Part shown: positions 8,883 through 15,508 of the stretch, piece by piece
Position numbering within the stretch: the first letter of the stretch is position 1
Layout: the number at the start of each line of letters is the position of its first letter
Translations under genes and position numbers: made by a program
Notes under the pieces: model-generated
Database searches by the model: none
Seen by the model: only the letters and a program-made list of their open reading frames with translations
What the model was told of the DNA's origin: nothing
From: a virus
Virus record (IMG/VR): IMGVR_UViG_3300042897_000659
Span: 1 to 38,030 of that record
Length of the DNA: 38,030 bases
Direction: 5' to 3' (one strand)

Positions 8883-9079
8883 GCGCAATCCATTACGCCG
8901 AGACAAAATACGGATTTGATTATGGTTCTGCAAAAATCACACGCTGCTTTTCTGATGATAAAAAAGGATGGGTAACCATTCTTGTGGAAACACCGAAGCA
9001 TAAAGGCGGAAACGCACTTCAAATATTCGTCACAAAAACCGGCAAAGTTAGGGTTAACGGAATCGAAATTAAACCATGA
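8879..9079 (+). CDS. Conserved small phage protein, beta-rich
   Basis: 66 aa; GTG start 8879 with AAGGAGG 7 nt upstream. The sequence (AETKYGFDYGSAKITRCFSD, DDKKGWVTILVETPK, QIFVTKTGKVRVNG) matches a pattern I recall from small uncharacterised phage proteins: an aromatic/gly strand, KGWV strand, then a VTKTGK(V/I)R strand. It is probably a compact beta-sheet domain. No function is known to me. Its stop overlaps the next ATG. Confidence 0.6.
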   Translation: MSAIHYAETKYGFDYGSAKITRCFSDDKKGWVTILVETPKHKGGNALQIFVTKTGKVRVNGIEIKP

Positions 9080-9288
9080 ACCAAATCAGGTTTGATACAG
9101 CGGCTTTTGTCTACGTCCACGCATTTAACGGCATCGTTCGCGTTGAGAGTATTGATACAGCTCGAAACATTGATGGCAATCCAGAGTGGAAACACGTTAG
9201 CACGGTGAACCCTCACGTTGTGCTGGAGAGCATTCTCCGAGCTTCGATCAAAGACAGGAACCTCATCATCAAACACCTGCTAGCATGA
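9076..9288 (+). CDS. Hypothetical protein
   Basis: 70 aa; ATG 9076 overlaps the preceding stop. Mixed alpha/beta pattern: AAFVYVHAFNGIVRVESI, a His/Val strand TVNPHVVLESILRA, and a final helix. No family is recognised. A TGCTAGCA palindrome (9278-9285) covers its last codons and the start of the next gene. Confidence 0.5.
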   Translation: MNQIRFDTAAFVYVHAFNGIVRVESIDTARNIDGNPEWKHVSTVNPHVVLESILRASIKDRNLIIKHLLA

Positions 9289-9830
9289 CCTACTCCCAAT
9301 CCGGACAAATTCCACACCACCAATACTGTCTCGTCGATGCCTCGTTCATCTCCAGTCGCACCGGGTTCATCCCCTGCGTCTGGTTCGGCCTGGTCTCTAT
9401 CCCTGGTCGAATGTGGGGCTGCACCATCATGCTTGAATGCGGAGCGGTCTATCGCGCCGTGCCGCCTCACGCGCTAGCATTCGATCCACAGCCTGAACTG
9501 GACTGGCGCGAATACCAAGCCCAACGCTGGGACTGCTACGGCCGGGAGTTCTCGACCATCGAATACACCTACCTCCGAGGCATGGAAGCCGTAGTGAAAT
9601 GCTCTGACACATTCAGGTACGGCACCTACATCTTTACGGCCGCACCCATCGACGACGGCTTCTCTCGGCATCCAGAGCAGGCTAAGGAGCTCATGTTTCT
9701 GCGCGGTCACAATGGACGCCTTATGATCCAGCCCACCGATAAGGTCTTATTTTGCGACCCCTCGTTCGTCGTCACCCCCGAGTGGCCGACGGATCTCAAA
9801 ACCACAACCGAAATCTACACCTGCGAATGA
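9285..9830 (+). CDS. Hypothetical protein, 181 aa
   Basis: ATG 9285 overlaps the previous stop by 4 bp. The protein is rich in Trp, Tyr, Cys and Pro with many short strands (VWFGLVSIPGRMWGCTIML, VYRAVPPHALAF, WDCYGREFSTIEYTYLRG, TYIFTAAPIDDGFS). This suggests a globular, largely beta protein with no membrane segment. I do not recognise the family. It overlaps the HTH gene downstream, so it belongs to the same coupled operon. Confidence 0.6.
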   Translation: MTYSQSGQIPHHQYCLVDASFISSRTGFIPCVWFGLVSIPGRMWGCTIMLECGAVYRAVPPHALAFDPQPELDWREYQAQRWDCYGREFSTIEYTYLRGMEAVVKCSDTFRYGTYIFTAAPIDDGFSRHPEQAKELMFLRGHNGRLMIQPTDKVLFCDPSFVVTPEWPTDLKTTTEIYTCE

Positions 9831-10054
9831 AACTCATCGACCGAATCAAAAAATTCCTCGGATTCAAATCCAGAGTCGGACGTCCTAGGATTTCTCAATC
9901 CAAACAAGACGCCATCAAATCCGCTCCCATCGACGTGACGGATGCCGATCTAGCACGCCTCTTTCGCCTCTCCTATACCACCATTCAAAGATACCGTTAC
10001 GCCGATGGAAGACCGCGCAGAAAAATTCGCTCAAATCGCCAGAGAACTCCATGA
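9827..10054 (+). CDS. Small helix-turn-helix protein
   Basis: 75 aa; ATG 9827 overlaps the previous stop. The basic N-terminus (KLIDRIKKFLGFKSRVGRPR) is followed by a helix-turn-helix candidate at about 36-65 (DVTDADLARLFRLSYTTIQR, YRYADGRPRRK). It is probably a DNA-binding regulator. It is one candidate reader of the palindromic motifs in this genome, but nothing in the sequence ties it to a given site. Confidence 0.6.
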   Translation: MKLIDRIKKFLGFKSRVGRPRISQSKQDAIKSAPIDVTDADLARLFRLSYTTIQRYRYADGRPRRKIRSNRQRTP

Positions 10055-10178
10055 GCGCATCGCCTGTGGCTGTCATCCAAACCCATGCTGGACCTGCCAG
10101 CAGGTGAAACGGAAATATGAAGCAATCGCCCGCGAAGACGCCCGCATCAACGCAGCGCCGGATAAACCTCAGCGGTAA
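10005..10178 (+). CDS. Mini-protein with four-cysteine cluster
   Basis: 57 aa; ATG 10005 to TAA 10178, overlapping the HTH gene by 50 bp in another frame. It has an N-terminal helix (EDRAEKFAQIARELHERIA), then CGCHPNPCWTCQQ, a CxC-x4-CxxC spacing that could hold zinc, then a basic helix. Cys-rich mini-proteins of this form are common in phage operons. It also overlaps the next gene by 62 bp, so one of the two may not be expressed as drawn. Confidence 0.45.
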   Translation: MEDRAEKFAQIARELHERIACGCHPNPCWTCQQVKRKYEAIAREDARINAAPDKPQR

Positions 10179-10326
10179 CCGCGTGGTGATCGTCGAGACC
10201 AAGGACATATCCGACCGAGGTGAGAAGGATATCATCGGCAGCTGCGTGTCGAACTCGCAAGATCCAGCGGCGCTCCTGGCGAACCTCAAGAGGATTCCTG
10301 GGGTGATATCAGCACAGTATCGGTAA
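10117..10326 (+). CDS. Hypothetical protein, last gene of the rightward early cluster
   Basis: 69 aa from ATG 10117. Alternative GTG codons at 10183/10186 would remove the overlap with the Cys mini-protein and leave about 47 residues (VVIVETKDISDRGEKDIIGS, LKRIPGVISAQYR). No clear ribosome site supports either start. No family recognised. It ends 6 bp before the hairpin shared with the converging operon. Confidence 0.4.
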   Translation: MKQSPAKTPASTQRRINLSGNRVVIVETKDISDRGEKDIIGSCVSNSQDPAALLANLKRIPGVISAQYR

Positions 10327-10332
10327 AAGAAA

Positions 10333-10360
10333 ACCCCCAGGACCTCACAATCCCGGGGGT
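10333..10360 (-). terminator. Rho-independent terminator of the leftward operon
   Basis: Arms ACCCCCAGG (10333-10341) and CCCGGGGGT (10352-10360) pair over 9 positions with one mismatch around a 10-nt loop. Read leftward, the stem is followed by TTTTCTTTT, a proper U-tract. Read rightward it is followed by A-rich sequence. It sits between converging genes and serves mainly the minus-strand operon. Confidence 0.75.
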
Positions 10361-10395
10361 AAAAACAACCAAAAACCACTACAAGCGGTAGTACC

Positions 10396-10698
10396 TTATT
10401 TCTTAGAGGCCACAACAGCAAGTGTTTTTATCACCCGATCGGACAGATCCTTGGTCGGCTTGAAGAATATCTTCGGCCTCGGCGGGATCTCGATCTCGAT
10501 CTTGGGCTTCAGGGGGTTGCGGCCAATCATTGGCTTGGTCCAACGCACCTCGAACTTACCCACGCCGGGCAGTTCAAACTCCCCCTTGAGGATTTCCTGC
10601 ACGATGATCTCGGTCAACGACCCGACAACCTTGTCGGCGTGCATGACCAAGAGCCCGCACTCATCGCTCAGGCGCTGCGCTATGTGCCGGCGCTTCAT
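10396..10698 (-). CDS. HU/IHF-like DNA-binding protein
   Basis: 100 aa. The fold pattern of bacterial HU is readable: N-terminal helices (RRHIAQRLSDECGLL, then VVGSLTEIIVQEILKGE), then FELPGVGKFEVRWTKPMIGR, the beta wing with the GVGKFEV signature and the NPLKPKIEIEIPPRPKIFF arm containing the conserved N-P. HU proteins bend and compact DNA; phage copies help replication, packaging or transcription. Length is slightly above the usual 90 residues because of a C-terminal tail. It is the last gene before the terminator, coupled (ATGA) to the gene upstream. Confidence 0.85.
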   Translation of the reverse strand: MKRRHIAQRLSDECGLLVMHADKVVGSLTEIIVQEILKGEFELPGVGKFEVRWTKPMIGRNPLKPKIEIEIPPRPKIFFKPTKDLSDRVIKTLAVVASKK

Positions 10699-10931
10699 CA
10701 GTTAGCGGCCTCGGGCGGTGCCTCGGGCGGTGCCTCGGGGGCCTCGGGCGTCTGCCGGTTCACCAGTTCCTCAATCGCCCGGCGAGCGACTGATCCGGCC
10801 ATCAGCGCCGGAGTCGGACGCACCTGCGATCCATCAGCTTCGATCGGCGGCACGCAATCCATCGAGAGGGTAAACCCACCCTCGGCGTCTTCGATCACGA
10901 TCGTGACCTTGCGGTGTGTGATCTCGCTCAC
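10698..10931 (-). CDS. Hypothetical protein with Pro-Glu-Ala repeat tail
   Basis: 77 aa; GTG start at 10931, overlapping the preceding stop. An N-terminal beta-like stretch (HRKVTIVIEDAEGGFTLSMD) and a helix (ALMAGSVARRAIEELVNRQ) are followed by a low-complexity tail PEAPEAPPEAPPEA, mirrored in the DNA as repeated GCCTCGGGCGGT units near 10708-10750. No family recognised. The tail is probably an unstructured linker. Confidence 0.5.
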   Translation of the reverse strand: MSEITHRKVTIVIEDAEGGFTLSMDCVPPIEADGSQVRPTPALMAGSVARRAIEELVNRQTPEAPEAPPEAPPEAAN

Positions 10932-11332
10932 GATACAACCCTCCCCTGTACTCGGACGGTGCGCTCACCGGCCCACGGCGTTGGCTTCTTCGACTCCTGT
11001 GCGATCTGTTCGACCAAGGCAGGATTCGTTACCTGCTGAATCTGGGGAGCCTTCACTCGTTGCTGCACCGTGGTGTTGCCACCCGGGCTGTTCACGACGA
11101 TGCCCTGCACGCGCACGGTCCGGCGCTTCTCGTTGATCGCCCCCATCTGGTCAACCCGGCGCTGCCGGTCCTCGGGAGTGAGTGTCTTCGTTTTACCTCG
11201 GCCGCGTTTACCCAGCTGAGAGGCAGCAAGCTGGACCTCGGTGGGTTCGATAGGTGTTTCGATAGGTGTTTCGTTTTCCATGTTAGTATACCGCGTTACT
11301 GGCGCGGATCGGTAACTCCTGTTAGGAGGCAC
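10928..11332 (-). CDS. Hypothetical basic protein with internal repeat
   Basis: 134 aa from ATG 11332, which lies inside the end of the lysozyme gene. A second start, ATG 11281 (MENETPIETPIEP), is preceded by TATACT and 3 nt and may be the real one. The protein repeats a short unit: RRTVRVQGIVVNS near the middle and ERTVRVQGRVVS at the C-terminus. It also has a Lys/Arg-rich stretch (KRGRGKTKTLTPEDRQRRVD) that could bind nucleic acid. A 12-bp DNA direct repeat (GATAGGTGTTTC twice, near 11249-11272) encodes the ETPIETPIE segment. Function unknown. Confidence 0.5.
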   Translation of the reverse strand: MPPNRSYRSAPVTRYTNMENETPIETPIEPTEVQLAASQLGKRGRGKTKTLTPEDRQRRVDQMGAINEKRRTVRVQGIVVNSPGGNTTVQQRVKAPQIQQVTNPALVEQIAQESKKPTPWAGERTVRVQGRVVS

Positions 11333-11666
11333 CCATCCGAGCCTGTACCCGCTTCCAATACGTTATCGACCCTCGCCTCCAGCCCGTCGGGCCATGATGC
11401 CAGATCATCGCCAGATCCCGGTCAGTCGGTTTTCTCCCCAGACGACTCGGTGAACCCCAGTGATCGAGGTACGCCCGAGCGACTCGGGTAGCCGTCACCC
11501 GGTTGGTCATCTCGGACCAGCGATAATTCCCCCCGACGACTCGGTTCACGTCCTTCACGACGCAGGAGCGCACCTGCAAAGCGCCGAGTTCCCCGTGCCG
11601 GCCTCGGGCGAGGTCGTTCCCGCCGGATTCCACGGCGATCAGTGCTGCTAGCAATTCGGCTGTCAT
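11322..11666 (-). CDS. Lysozyme / transglycosylase-like endolysin A
   Basis: 114 aa. The catalytic-type start ALIAVESGGNDLARG (Glu in VES), then GELGALQVRSCVVKDVNRVV, MTNRVTATRVARAYLDHW and the C-terminal GRKPTDRDLAMIWHHGPTGW form the compact lysozyme-like/SLT domain used by phages to cut peptidoglycan. By eye it is about half identical to the product at 36298-36693. There is no signal peptide, so release would need a holin or it acts as a virion-bound enzyme. No Shine-Dalgarno precedes ATG 11666; instead a conserved 55-nt hairpin element ends 7 nt upstream. Its place in an early-looking leftward operon, away from the holin/spanin genes, is unusual. Confidence 0.75.
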   Translation of the reverse strand: MTAELLAALIAVESGGNDLARGRHGELGALQVRSCVVKDVNRVVGGNYRWSEMTNRVTATRVARAYLDHWGSPSRLGRKPTDRDLAMIWHHGPTGWRRGSITYWKRVQARMGAS

Positions 11667-11673
11667 AAAATCG

Positions 11674-11728
11674 TGCGCGTTAATCAGTCGCGCCCCTGAG
11701 GTGATACTTGCCTCACCGGGGCTAAATC
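11674..11728 (-). ncRNA. Conserved structured leader element, copy A (candidate cis-regulatory RNA)
   Basis: Read leftward, it begins GATTTAGCCCCGG and ends AACGCGCA, 7 nt before the lysozyme A start. Hairpin 1: GCCCC / GGGGC outer stem, GGTGA / TCACC inner stem, loop GGCAAGTA, 3' bulge TCA. Hairpin 2: GCGCG, 9-nt loop ACTGATTAA, CGCGC. A second copy lies at 36210-36266 before lysozyme B with the same ends and the same pairing. The gap 11667-11840 otherwise holds only a 14-codon frame (11746-11790). Confidence 0.6.
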
Positions 11729-11840
11729 GAAAGACCTGAGTGTTTCTATAGGATAGACCTCCCCCGTTGCGGGCTCTCCCCGCACACCATGCTCAGGCCC
11801 AGCCAGAGCGCCCCGCTGTCACCGAGGCGCTCGCGCTGAG

Positions 11841-12104
11841 TCAGTACACCGTAAGGCGTTTTCCGCAGTAGTCAACAGCCAGCACAACCAGATCCCGGGC
11901 GGAGTCCTTGGTCAGCCGGCGCTCACGACGACGCAGGCAGTTGGCTAGGAACTCTTCGCATCCCTGCGGCAGATCCCGGCCCCACCTGTGGATTTCCCGA
12001 GCTAGCAGCAGGGCGTCATAGGCCGACAACACCGGGCCCCGAACGGACTCGGGCCCCACGAGCATGGCCAGCCGGGTTGATAATTGAGCTTCGTCGAGGG
12101 TCAT
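11841..12104 (-). CDS. Hypothetical protein
   Basis: 87 aa; ATG 12104 with GGGGAGGA just upstream. Helical throughout: EAQLSTRLAMLVGPESVRGP, LSAYDALLLAREIHRWGRD, FLANCLRRRERRLTKDSARD. No membrane segment and no recognised family. The start overlaps the stop of the upstream gene, so it is coupled. The 174-nt gap downstream holds the leader of lysozyme A. Confidence 0.5.
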   Translation of the reverse strand: MTLDEAQLSTRLAMLVGPESVRGPVLSAYDALLLAREIHRWGRDLPQGCEEFLANCLRRRERRLTKDSARDLVVLAVDYCGKRLTVY

Positions 12105-12340
12105 TCATCCTCCCCGGGCAAGTGGTTCAGGCACGCCGCCGAGTATGTCGAGGTAACGCAGACCACCGCCTCGGGATATGCCTTCTGGGCTTCCTCCAGT
12201 GAGTCGAAGTCATCCAGCCAGCTGCGGCGACTCTGGCCAGACAGGACACTGTCCCTGTCATAGACGCCGTGCTCGTAAACGGTCCAGCGGTCCGAGGAAT
12301 ACGTCTCGCCCCGGCCGCGCTCGATGGTCTGGTCAGTCAC
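12101..12340 (-). CDS. Hypothetical acidic protein
   Basis: 79 aa; GTG start 12340 with AAGGG upstream. The pattern (SSDRWTVYEHGVYDRDSVL, SWLDDFDSLEEAQKAYPEAV, STYSAACLNHLPGED) resembles small phage proteins with a Trp-x-Val strand followed by a D-SLEEAQ helix. No function is known to me. ATGA-type overlaps on both sides place it in the leftward operon. Confidence 0.5.
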   Translation of the reverse strand: MTDQTIERGRGETYSSDRWTVYEHGVYDRDSVLSGQSRRSWLDDFDSLEEAQKAYPEAVVCVTSTYSAACLNHLPGEDE

Positions 12341-12615
12341 AGAAGCCCTTTCATTCCAGCCAGCACGTCACGCACGGCGGTTTCAATTCGGACGCCGGGC
12401 ATCGGCCAATTCCGATCCTTCAGGCACTGCCCGACTCGGTCCAGCAGGGAGTCATAATCCCCCTCGTGAATCAGATCGCCGCCCTCCTGTTCAGCAATGG
12501 CGCACGCAGCCAGCGCGACTCGGGTCATCTTTTCCATCGAGGCTCCGTCGTCCAGCCGGGCCATCAGTCCAGCGGCCGCGAACGCCGCATCGAATGCGTT
12601 GGGTTCGTTGTTCAT
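12337..12615 (-). CDS. Hypothetical helical protein
   Basis: 92 aa; ATG 12615 with GAGGG 7 nt upstream. Three helices can be read: NAFDAAFAAAGLMARLDDG, MEKMTRVALAACAIAEQEGG, then YDSLLDRVGQCLKDRNW and VRIETAVRDVLAGMKGLL. No motifs recognised. Coupled to its neighbours by 4-bp overlaps. Confidence 0.5.
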   Translation of the reverse strand: MNNEPNAFDAAFAAAGLMARLDDGASMEKMTRVALAACAIAEQEGGDLIHEGDYDSLLDRVGQCLKDRNWPMPGVRIETAVRDVLAGMKGLL

Positions 12616-12824
12616 CGGCGTCCCTCGATTTCCATCTTTAAGGATTCGATTTTATCCCATCCAACCGGCTCGCCGTCGGCCTCGAAGCAGTAAGTCACAT
12701 AGGACCCCGGCCCGTTGTTTTTTATCACCTGGGCACTGTGCTTCCTCTGTGCTAGCACGGCGTTTTCCAATGTCCGGTGCCGGCTCAGCGAGCGCCCGTT
12801 AAACGTGTCGATTAGTGTTATCAT
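12612..12824 (-). CDS. Hypothetical small protein
   Basis: 70 aa; ATG 12824, preceded by TATAAA and 3 nt rather than by a Shine-Dalgarno. MITLIDTFNGRSLSRHRTLE and NAVLAQRKHSAQVIKNNGPG suggest a small alpha/beta fold. The form (strand, ENAVLAQRKH helix, YVTYCF strand) recalls small phage proteins of unknown role. It starts a new transcription or translation unit after a 73-bp gap with two hairpins. Confidence 0.5.
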   Translation of the reverse strand: MITLIDTFNGRSLSRHRTLENAVLAQRKHSAQVIKNNGPGSYVTYCFEADGEPVGWDKIESLKMEIEGRR

Positions 12825-12834
12825 GGTTTTATAT

Positions 12835-12878
12835 GGATCAACCGATCCGCAGGGCCCCCGCCTGTCACTCAGGGGCCC
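12835..12878 (-). other. Two hairpins in the gap before the 12824 gene
   Basis: GGATC (12835-12839) pairs with GATCC (12844-12848) around 4 nt. GGGCCCC (12852-12858) pairs perfectly with GGGGCCC (12872-12878) around 13 nt. Neither is followed by a T-run in the leftward direction. They may be attenuation or leader structures. Confidence 0.4.
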
Positions 12879-12897
12879 GCCGGGTCAGTCGAGCCGG

Positions 12898-13524
12898 TCA
12901 GTCGATTATCTCAACCTTCGCAAGCTGCGCCCGGGGGTAAGTCCATGTCCCGTCTATGAACCGCACCGTGATCACGTCCCCGTCGATCGCGTTGACGAAC
13001 CCGGTTCGGCCATCCGCAGACGTCACGACGTCCCCCAGCTCCAGCGCCTCCCCGGCCAGCAGCGCCGGGATCGACGCCACTGCCAGCAGCTCAACCCGGC
13101 CGGTCTGCTCCCGGTTCATCGCGTCCAGCTGCGCCATCCCCTCAGCGTCCCACGACACCGCGACCGGGCGCATACCGTCGGCGATTTCCTGAGCGCGACG
13201 CCGGAACCCGGCCGGAATCCAAGCGATCGCCCCTGCCGCGACTCCGGTCGGGATCGGCAGGTCAACCCACTCCCCGAGCGCCCCGCCTAGCATAACGGCC
13301 CGGCCAGCAAGCATCTGGTCGCCGCCAAGGATCCAGTGGTCCGCCCCGTCGCGGAGCATTCCCTCCTCATCGATCCAGACGTCAACGCCGGCCCCGCACC
13401 CCACCCGCTCTAACAAGTCCGCCCCGATCCATTCCCGGGCGCTTTGGAAGGTATCGATCGCCGCTGTAATCGTCCGCGCCGCCGGGTCAATTCGGAGGAC
13501 CCGGGCTTTAATGTTCTGACTCAT
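12898..13524 (-). CDS. DUF3846-like protein
   Basis: 208 aa. The N-terminus (KARVLRIDPAARTITAAID, VGCGAGVDVWIDEEGMLRDG, HWILGGDQMLAGRAVMLGG) follows the layout of DUF3846: a short beta-rich domain seen in plasmids and phages with a WIDEEG-like turn and a final GRAV(M/V)(L/V)G. Residues about 95-150 are helical, and the C-terminal 60 (LELGDVVTSADGRTGFVNAI, DGDVITVRFIDGTW) look like a small SH3-like barrel. Function unknown. The start ATG 13524 is preceded by TATAAA-AAT and a hairpin, not a Shine-Dalgarno. Confidence 0.55.
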   Translation of the reverse strand: MSQNIKARVLRIDPAARTITAAIDTFQSAREWIGADLLERVGCGAGVDVWIDEEGMLRDGADHWILGGDQMLAGRAVMLGGALGEWVDLPIPTGVAAGAIAWIPAGFRRRAQEIADGMRPVAVSWDAEGMAQLDAMNREQTGRVELLAVASIPALLAGEALELGDVVTSADGRTGFVNAIDGDVITVRFIDGTWTYPRAQLAKVEIID

Positions 13525-13540
13525 ATTTTTATAACCGTCG

Positions 13541-13557
13541 GCCGGATTCAGTCCGGC
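13541..13557 (-). other. Hairpin in the gap before the 13524 gene
   Basis: GCCGGA (13541-13546) and TCCGGC (13552-13557) pair perfectly around TTCAG. A second short stem (GGCCC / GGGCC, near 13593-13606) lies further upstream in the same 100-bp gap. Leader or weak termination structures are possible; no T-run follows. Confidence 0.35.
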
Positions 13558-13624
13558 GGCCGCCTGTCCGTTCTGGGCAGAGAGGGCAGGCCCCGCAGGG
13601 CCGGCCGTGCTCTACTCAGGCCGC

Positions 13625-14446
13625 TCAGGCTCCGATTGACCGCATCCACTCTGCCTCAAGGCCATTCATCACCCGCCCGACGTGCACCGCATCCAGCCGG
13701 ATCTCACCCGATTCGAGGGGCAGTTCCGACGCCTGCGAGTACCCGTAGGAGTGGGACGGCTTCAGCGCCTTTCGCGATTCCCGCCAGCGCCAGCCAACCC
13801 GCCGGAAAGCGGCCGCACTCAGGCCGGCGACCAGCCGGGGCAGGTCCACTGAGTCTTCCGCCCGTTTCAGCAGGTGCCAAACCTCAGCTAACTCCGTTCC
13901 GAACTTCGCGGCATAGTAAACCCAGACTTCAACCCGCCGGCCGGCCGCTTCCATCCGATCCACTGCCGCCGTTATCAGCACGGCCGCCCGGGTAAACGTT
14001 TCAACGCTCACCTCAGCGGAACCGCCCCCTTTAATCGCCAGCCGGACAACCGCGCCGCCGTCCCCCTCAGCAGGAACCGGAACACTCAGCGCCATGTTTT
14101 CCGGCTCACCCGACAGGAACCGGCTCACGTCGGCTTCATCACCTGCGACGTCCCACTCAGTCTGAAACGTCTCGCGCCGGCTCGCGGCCGCTAGCACGCC
14201 GTCGAGCTTCTCAGCCATCTCCCGGGCACGTTCAGCGCCCGACGGCCAACCCGATCGGATGAGCGCCACGCCACTGGCGTAATCCTCAGAGCCCATAAAC
14301 CCCGCGCCGGCTTGGTGAGTCTCGCAGGCGGTGCACTCAGACAACCGGGCCGGAGGATTCAAAAATTCCGCCGTGGTGTAGCACTTCGCCACATAGTGGC
14401 CGCATCCCGTCGCCGGGGACGTTCCAACTCGCTTCCACTCGCTCAT
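13625..14446 (-). CDS. DUF7192-like partner of the AAA+ ATPase
   Basis: 273 aa; ATG 14446 with an AAGGGGG ribosome site, overlapping the AAA+ gene by 4 bp. The N-terminus carries two cysteine pairs (CGHYVAKC, CTAC). The signature stretch GFMGSEDYASGVALIRSGWP (F-x-G-S...A...GWPxG), WDVAGDEADVSRFLSGEPEN and VVRLAIKGGGSAEVS recalls proteins I know as DUF7192, encoded next to MoxR-type ATPases in phages. The middle part, with alternating strands and helices, could be a von Willebrand-A-like fold (inference). The pairing with an ATPase suggests a two-component chaperone or remodelling machine. Its substrate is unknown. Confidence 0.6.
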   Translation of the reverse strand: MSEWKRVGTSPATGCGHYVAKCYTTAEFLNPPARLSECTACETHQAGAGFMGSEDYASGVALIRSGWPSGAERAREMAEKLDGVLAAASRRETFQTEWDVAGDEADVSRFLSGEPENMALSVPVPAEGDGGAVVRLAIKGGGSAEVSVETFTRAAVLITAAVDRMEAAGRRVEVWVYYAAKFGTELAEVWHLLKRAEDSVDLPRLVAGLSAAAFRRVGWRWRESRKALKPSHSYGYSQASELPLESGEIRLDAVHVGRVMNGLEAEWMRSIGA

Positions 14447-15507
14447 TTTGCACCCCCTTCAACCCGGGTGCGTGCGTCGGAAGGCATACCGCGCCAGAGG
14501 ACCATCTCCTCAACCCAATGACGCCCCACGCCAGCACCCAGAAGCGCAACGCCGGCCAGCGTCGCCCGGGGCGAAACGACGGCTCGAATCTGCTCCCGCT
14601 CAACGCTAGCACGTACAGCACGCACCCGGGCCAGCCATCCGGCCGGGTCAAGCGTCCCGCCCCATCCGACGTCCAAACCGGAAGCCGGGGCCGGCAGGCC
14701 GATCATCACGGCTTCGAGGCCCTCATCGACGGGCCAGTCCAAAACCGCGAAGCGATCCAAAGTCGCGGCGTCTAGCTGATTGCGGCCGACGTACTGCCGG
14801 CTCGCGCCTTGGCCGTAGGTGTTCGCGCCTGCAACGCAGATAAACCGGGCCGATCGCTTCACCATTCCGGCCGGCGTCGGCATCACGTCGCCCGATAGCG
14901 CGGCGTTCAAAACCGTCAAAACCCCGGCGTTGCCAGCGTCCATTTCATCGAGGAGGAACACCCCGCCGTCGCGGTACGTAGCCACAAACATGGACTCCCG
15001 GTACGTGCCCCCGGCGTCGGTAAACCCTAGCAAGTCGCTTTTCGACGTCTGGGGTCCCACACTCAGGCAGGCAAACTCCAACCCCAGCGCCTGAGCCGCC
15101 GCCCGGGCCGCCGACGTTTTCCCGGTTCCGGCCGGGCCTACGAGGAGCACGTTCAGCCCCACGGCCAGCGTTTGGAGGAGGAGCGGAAACCTTTCGTGCT
15201 GCCGGCTGATTTCGATGGGCTCAGCGCCTGAGACCCGAATCCGGATCGTGGGCGGGGCCGGGACTTCCTCGCGGACAATCTGCCGGACTCGCTCCTCGTC
15301 CAACCCGGGGGCCGGCATCATTGCGAGCAGAGCGGCCGAAAGCGCCGCCGCTGGGTCGGAGGCAGGGGAACCGGCCGGCCATGTTCCGGACGTCAGCGCC
15401 TGAACCAACTGAGCCTTGGATGCAACGGCCCGTTGTCCGCCGGTTCCAATGTTCCTCTGGTTTGCTTCGGCCCTCAGGGCCTGAACCGTCATGTTCTGGT
15501 AATCCAT
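14443..15507 (-). CDS. AAA+ ATPase, MoxR/AAA_5 type
   Basis: 354 aa from ATG 15507 (MDYQNMTVQAL), 1 nt after the stop of the membrane mini-protein; a TTG-start extension to 15549 is unlikely. The N-terminal 35 residues (TVQALRAEANQRNIGTGGQR, then SKAQLVQAL) resemble a SAP/HeH DNA-binding motif. The ATPase core shows Walker A LLVGPAGTGKTSAA, Walker B GGVFLLDEMDAG, sensor 1 VAGANT and the LDRF motif. MoxR-type proteins work with vWA-like partners to remodel or activate other proteins, and the next gene fits that partner role. A SAP motif would bring the machine to DNA (inference). Confidence 0.8.
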   Translation of the reverse strand: MDYQNMTVQALRAEANQRNIGTGGQRAVASKAQLVQALTSGTWPAGSPASDPAAALSAALLAMMPAPGLDEERVRQIVREEVPAPPTIRIRVSGAEPIEISRQHERFPLLLQTLAVGLNVLLVGPAGTGKTSAARAAAQALGLEFACLSVGPQTSKSDLLGFTDAGGTYRESMFVATYRDGGVFLLDEMDAGNAGVLTVLNAALSGDVMPTPAGMVKRSARFICVAGANTYGQGASRQYVGRNQLDAATLDRFAVLDWPVDEGLEAVMIGLPAPASGLDVGWGGTLDPAGWLARVRAVRASVEREQIRAVVSPRATLAGVALLGAGVGRHWVEEMVLWRGMPSDARTRVEGGAK

Positions 15508-15508
15508 A

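Noticed and set aside
10700-10750. Short tandem repeat in the 10931 gene as a possible array
   Set aside because: It encodes a Pro-Glu-Ala low-complexity tail; no spacer structure, so not CRISPR.
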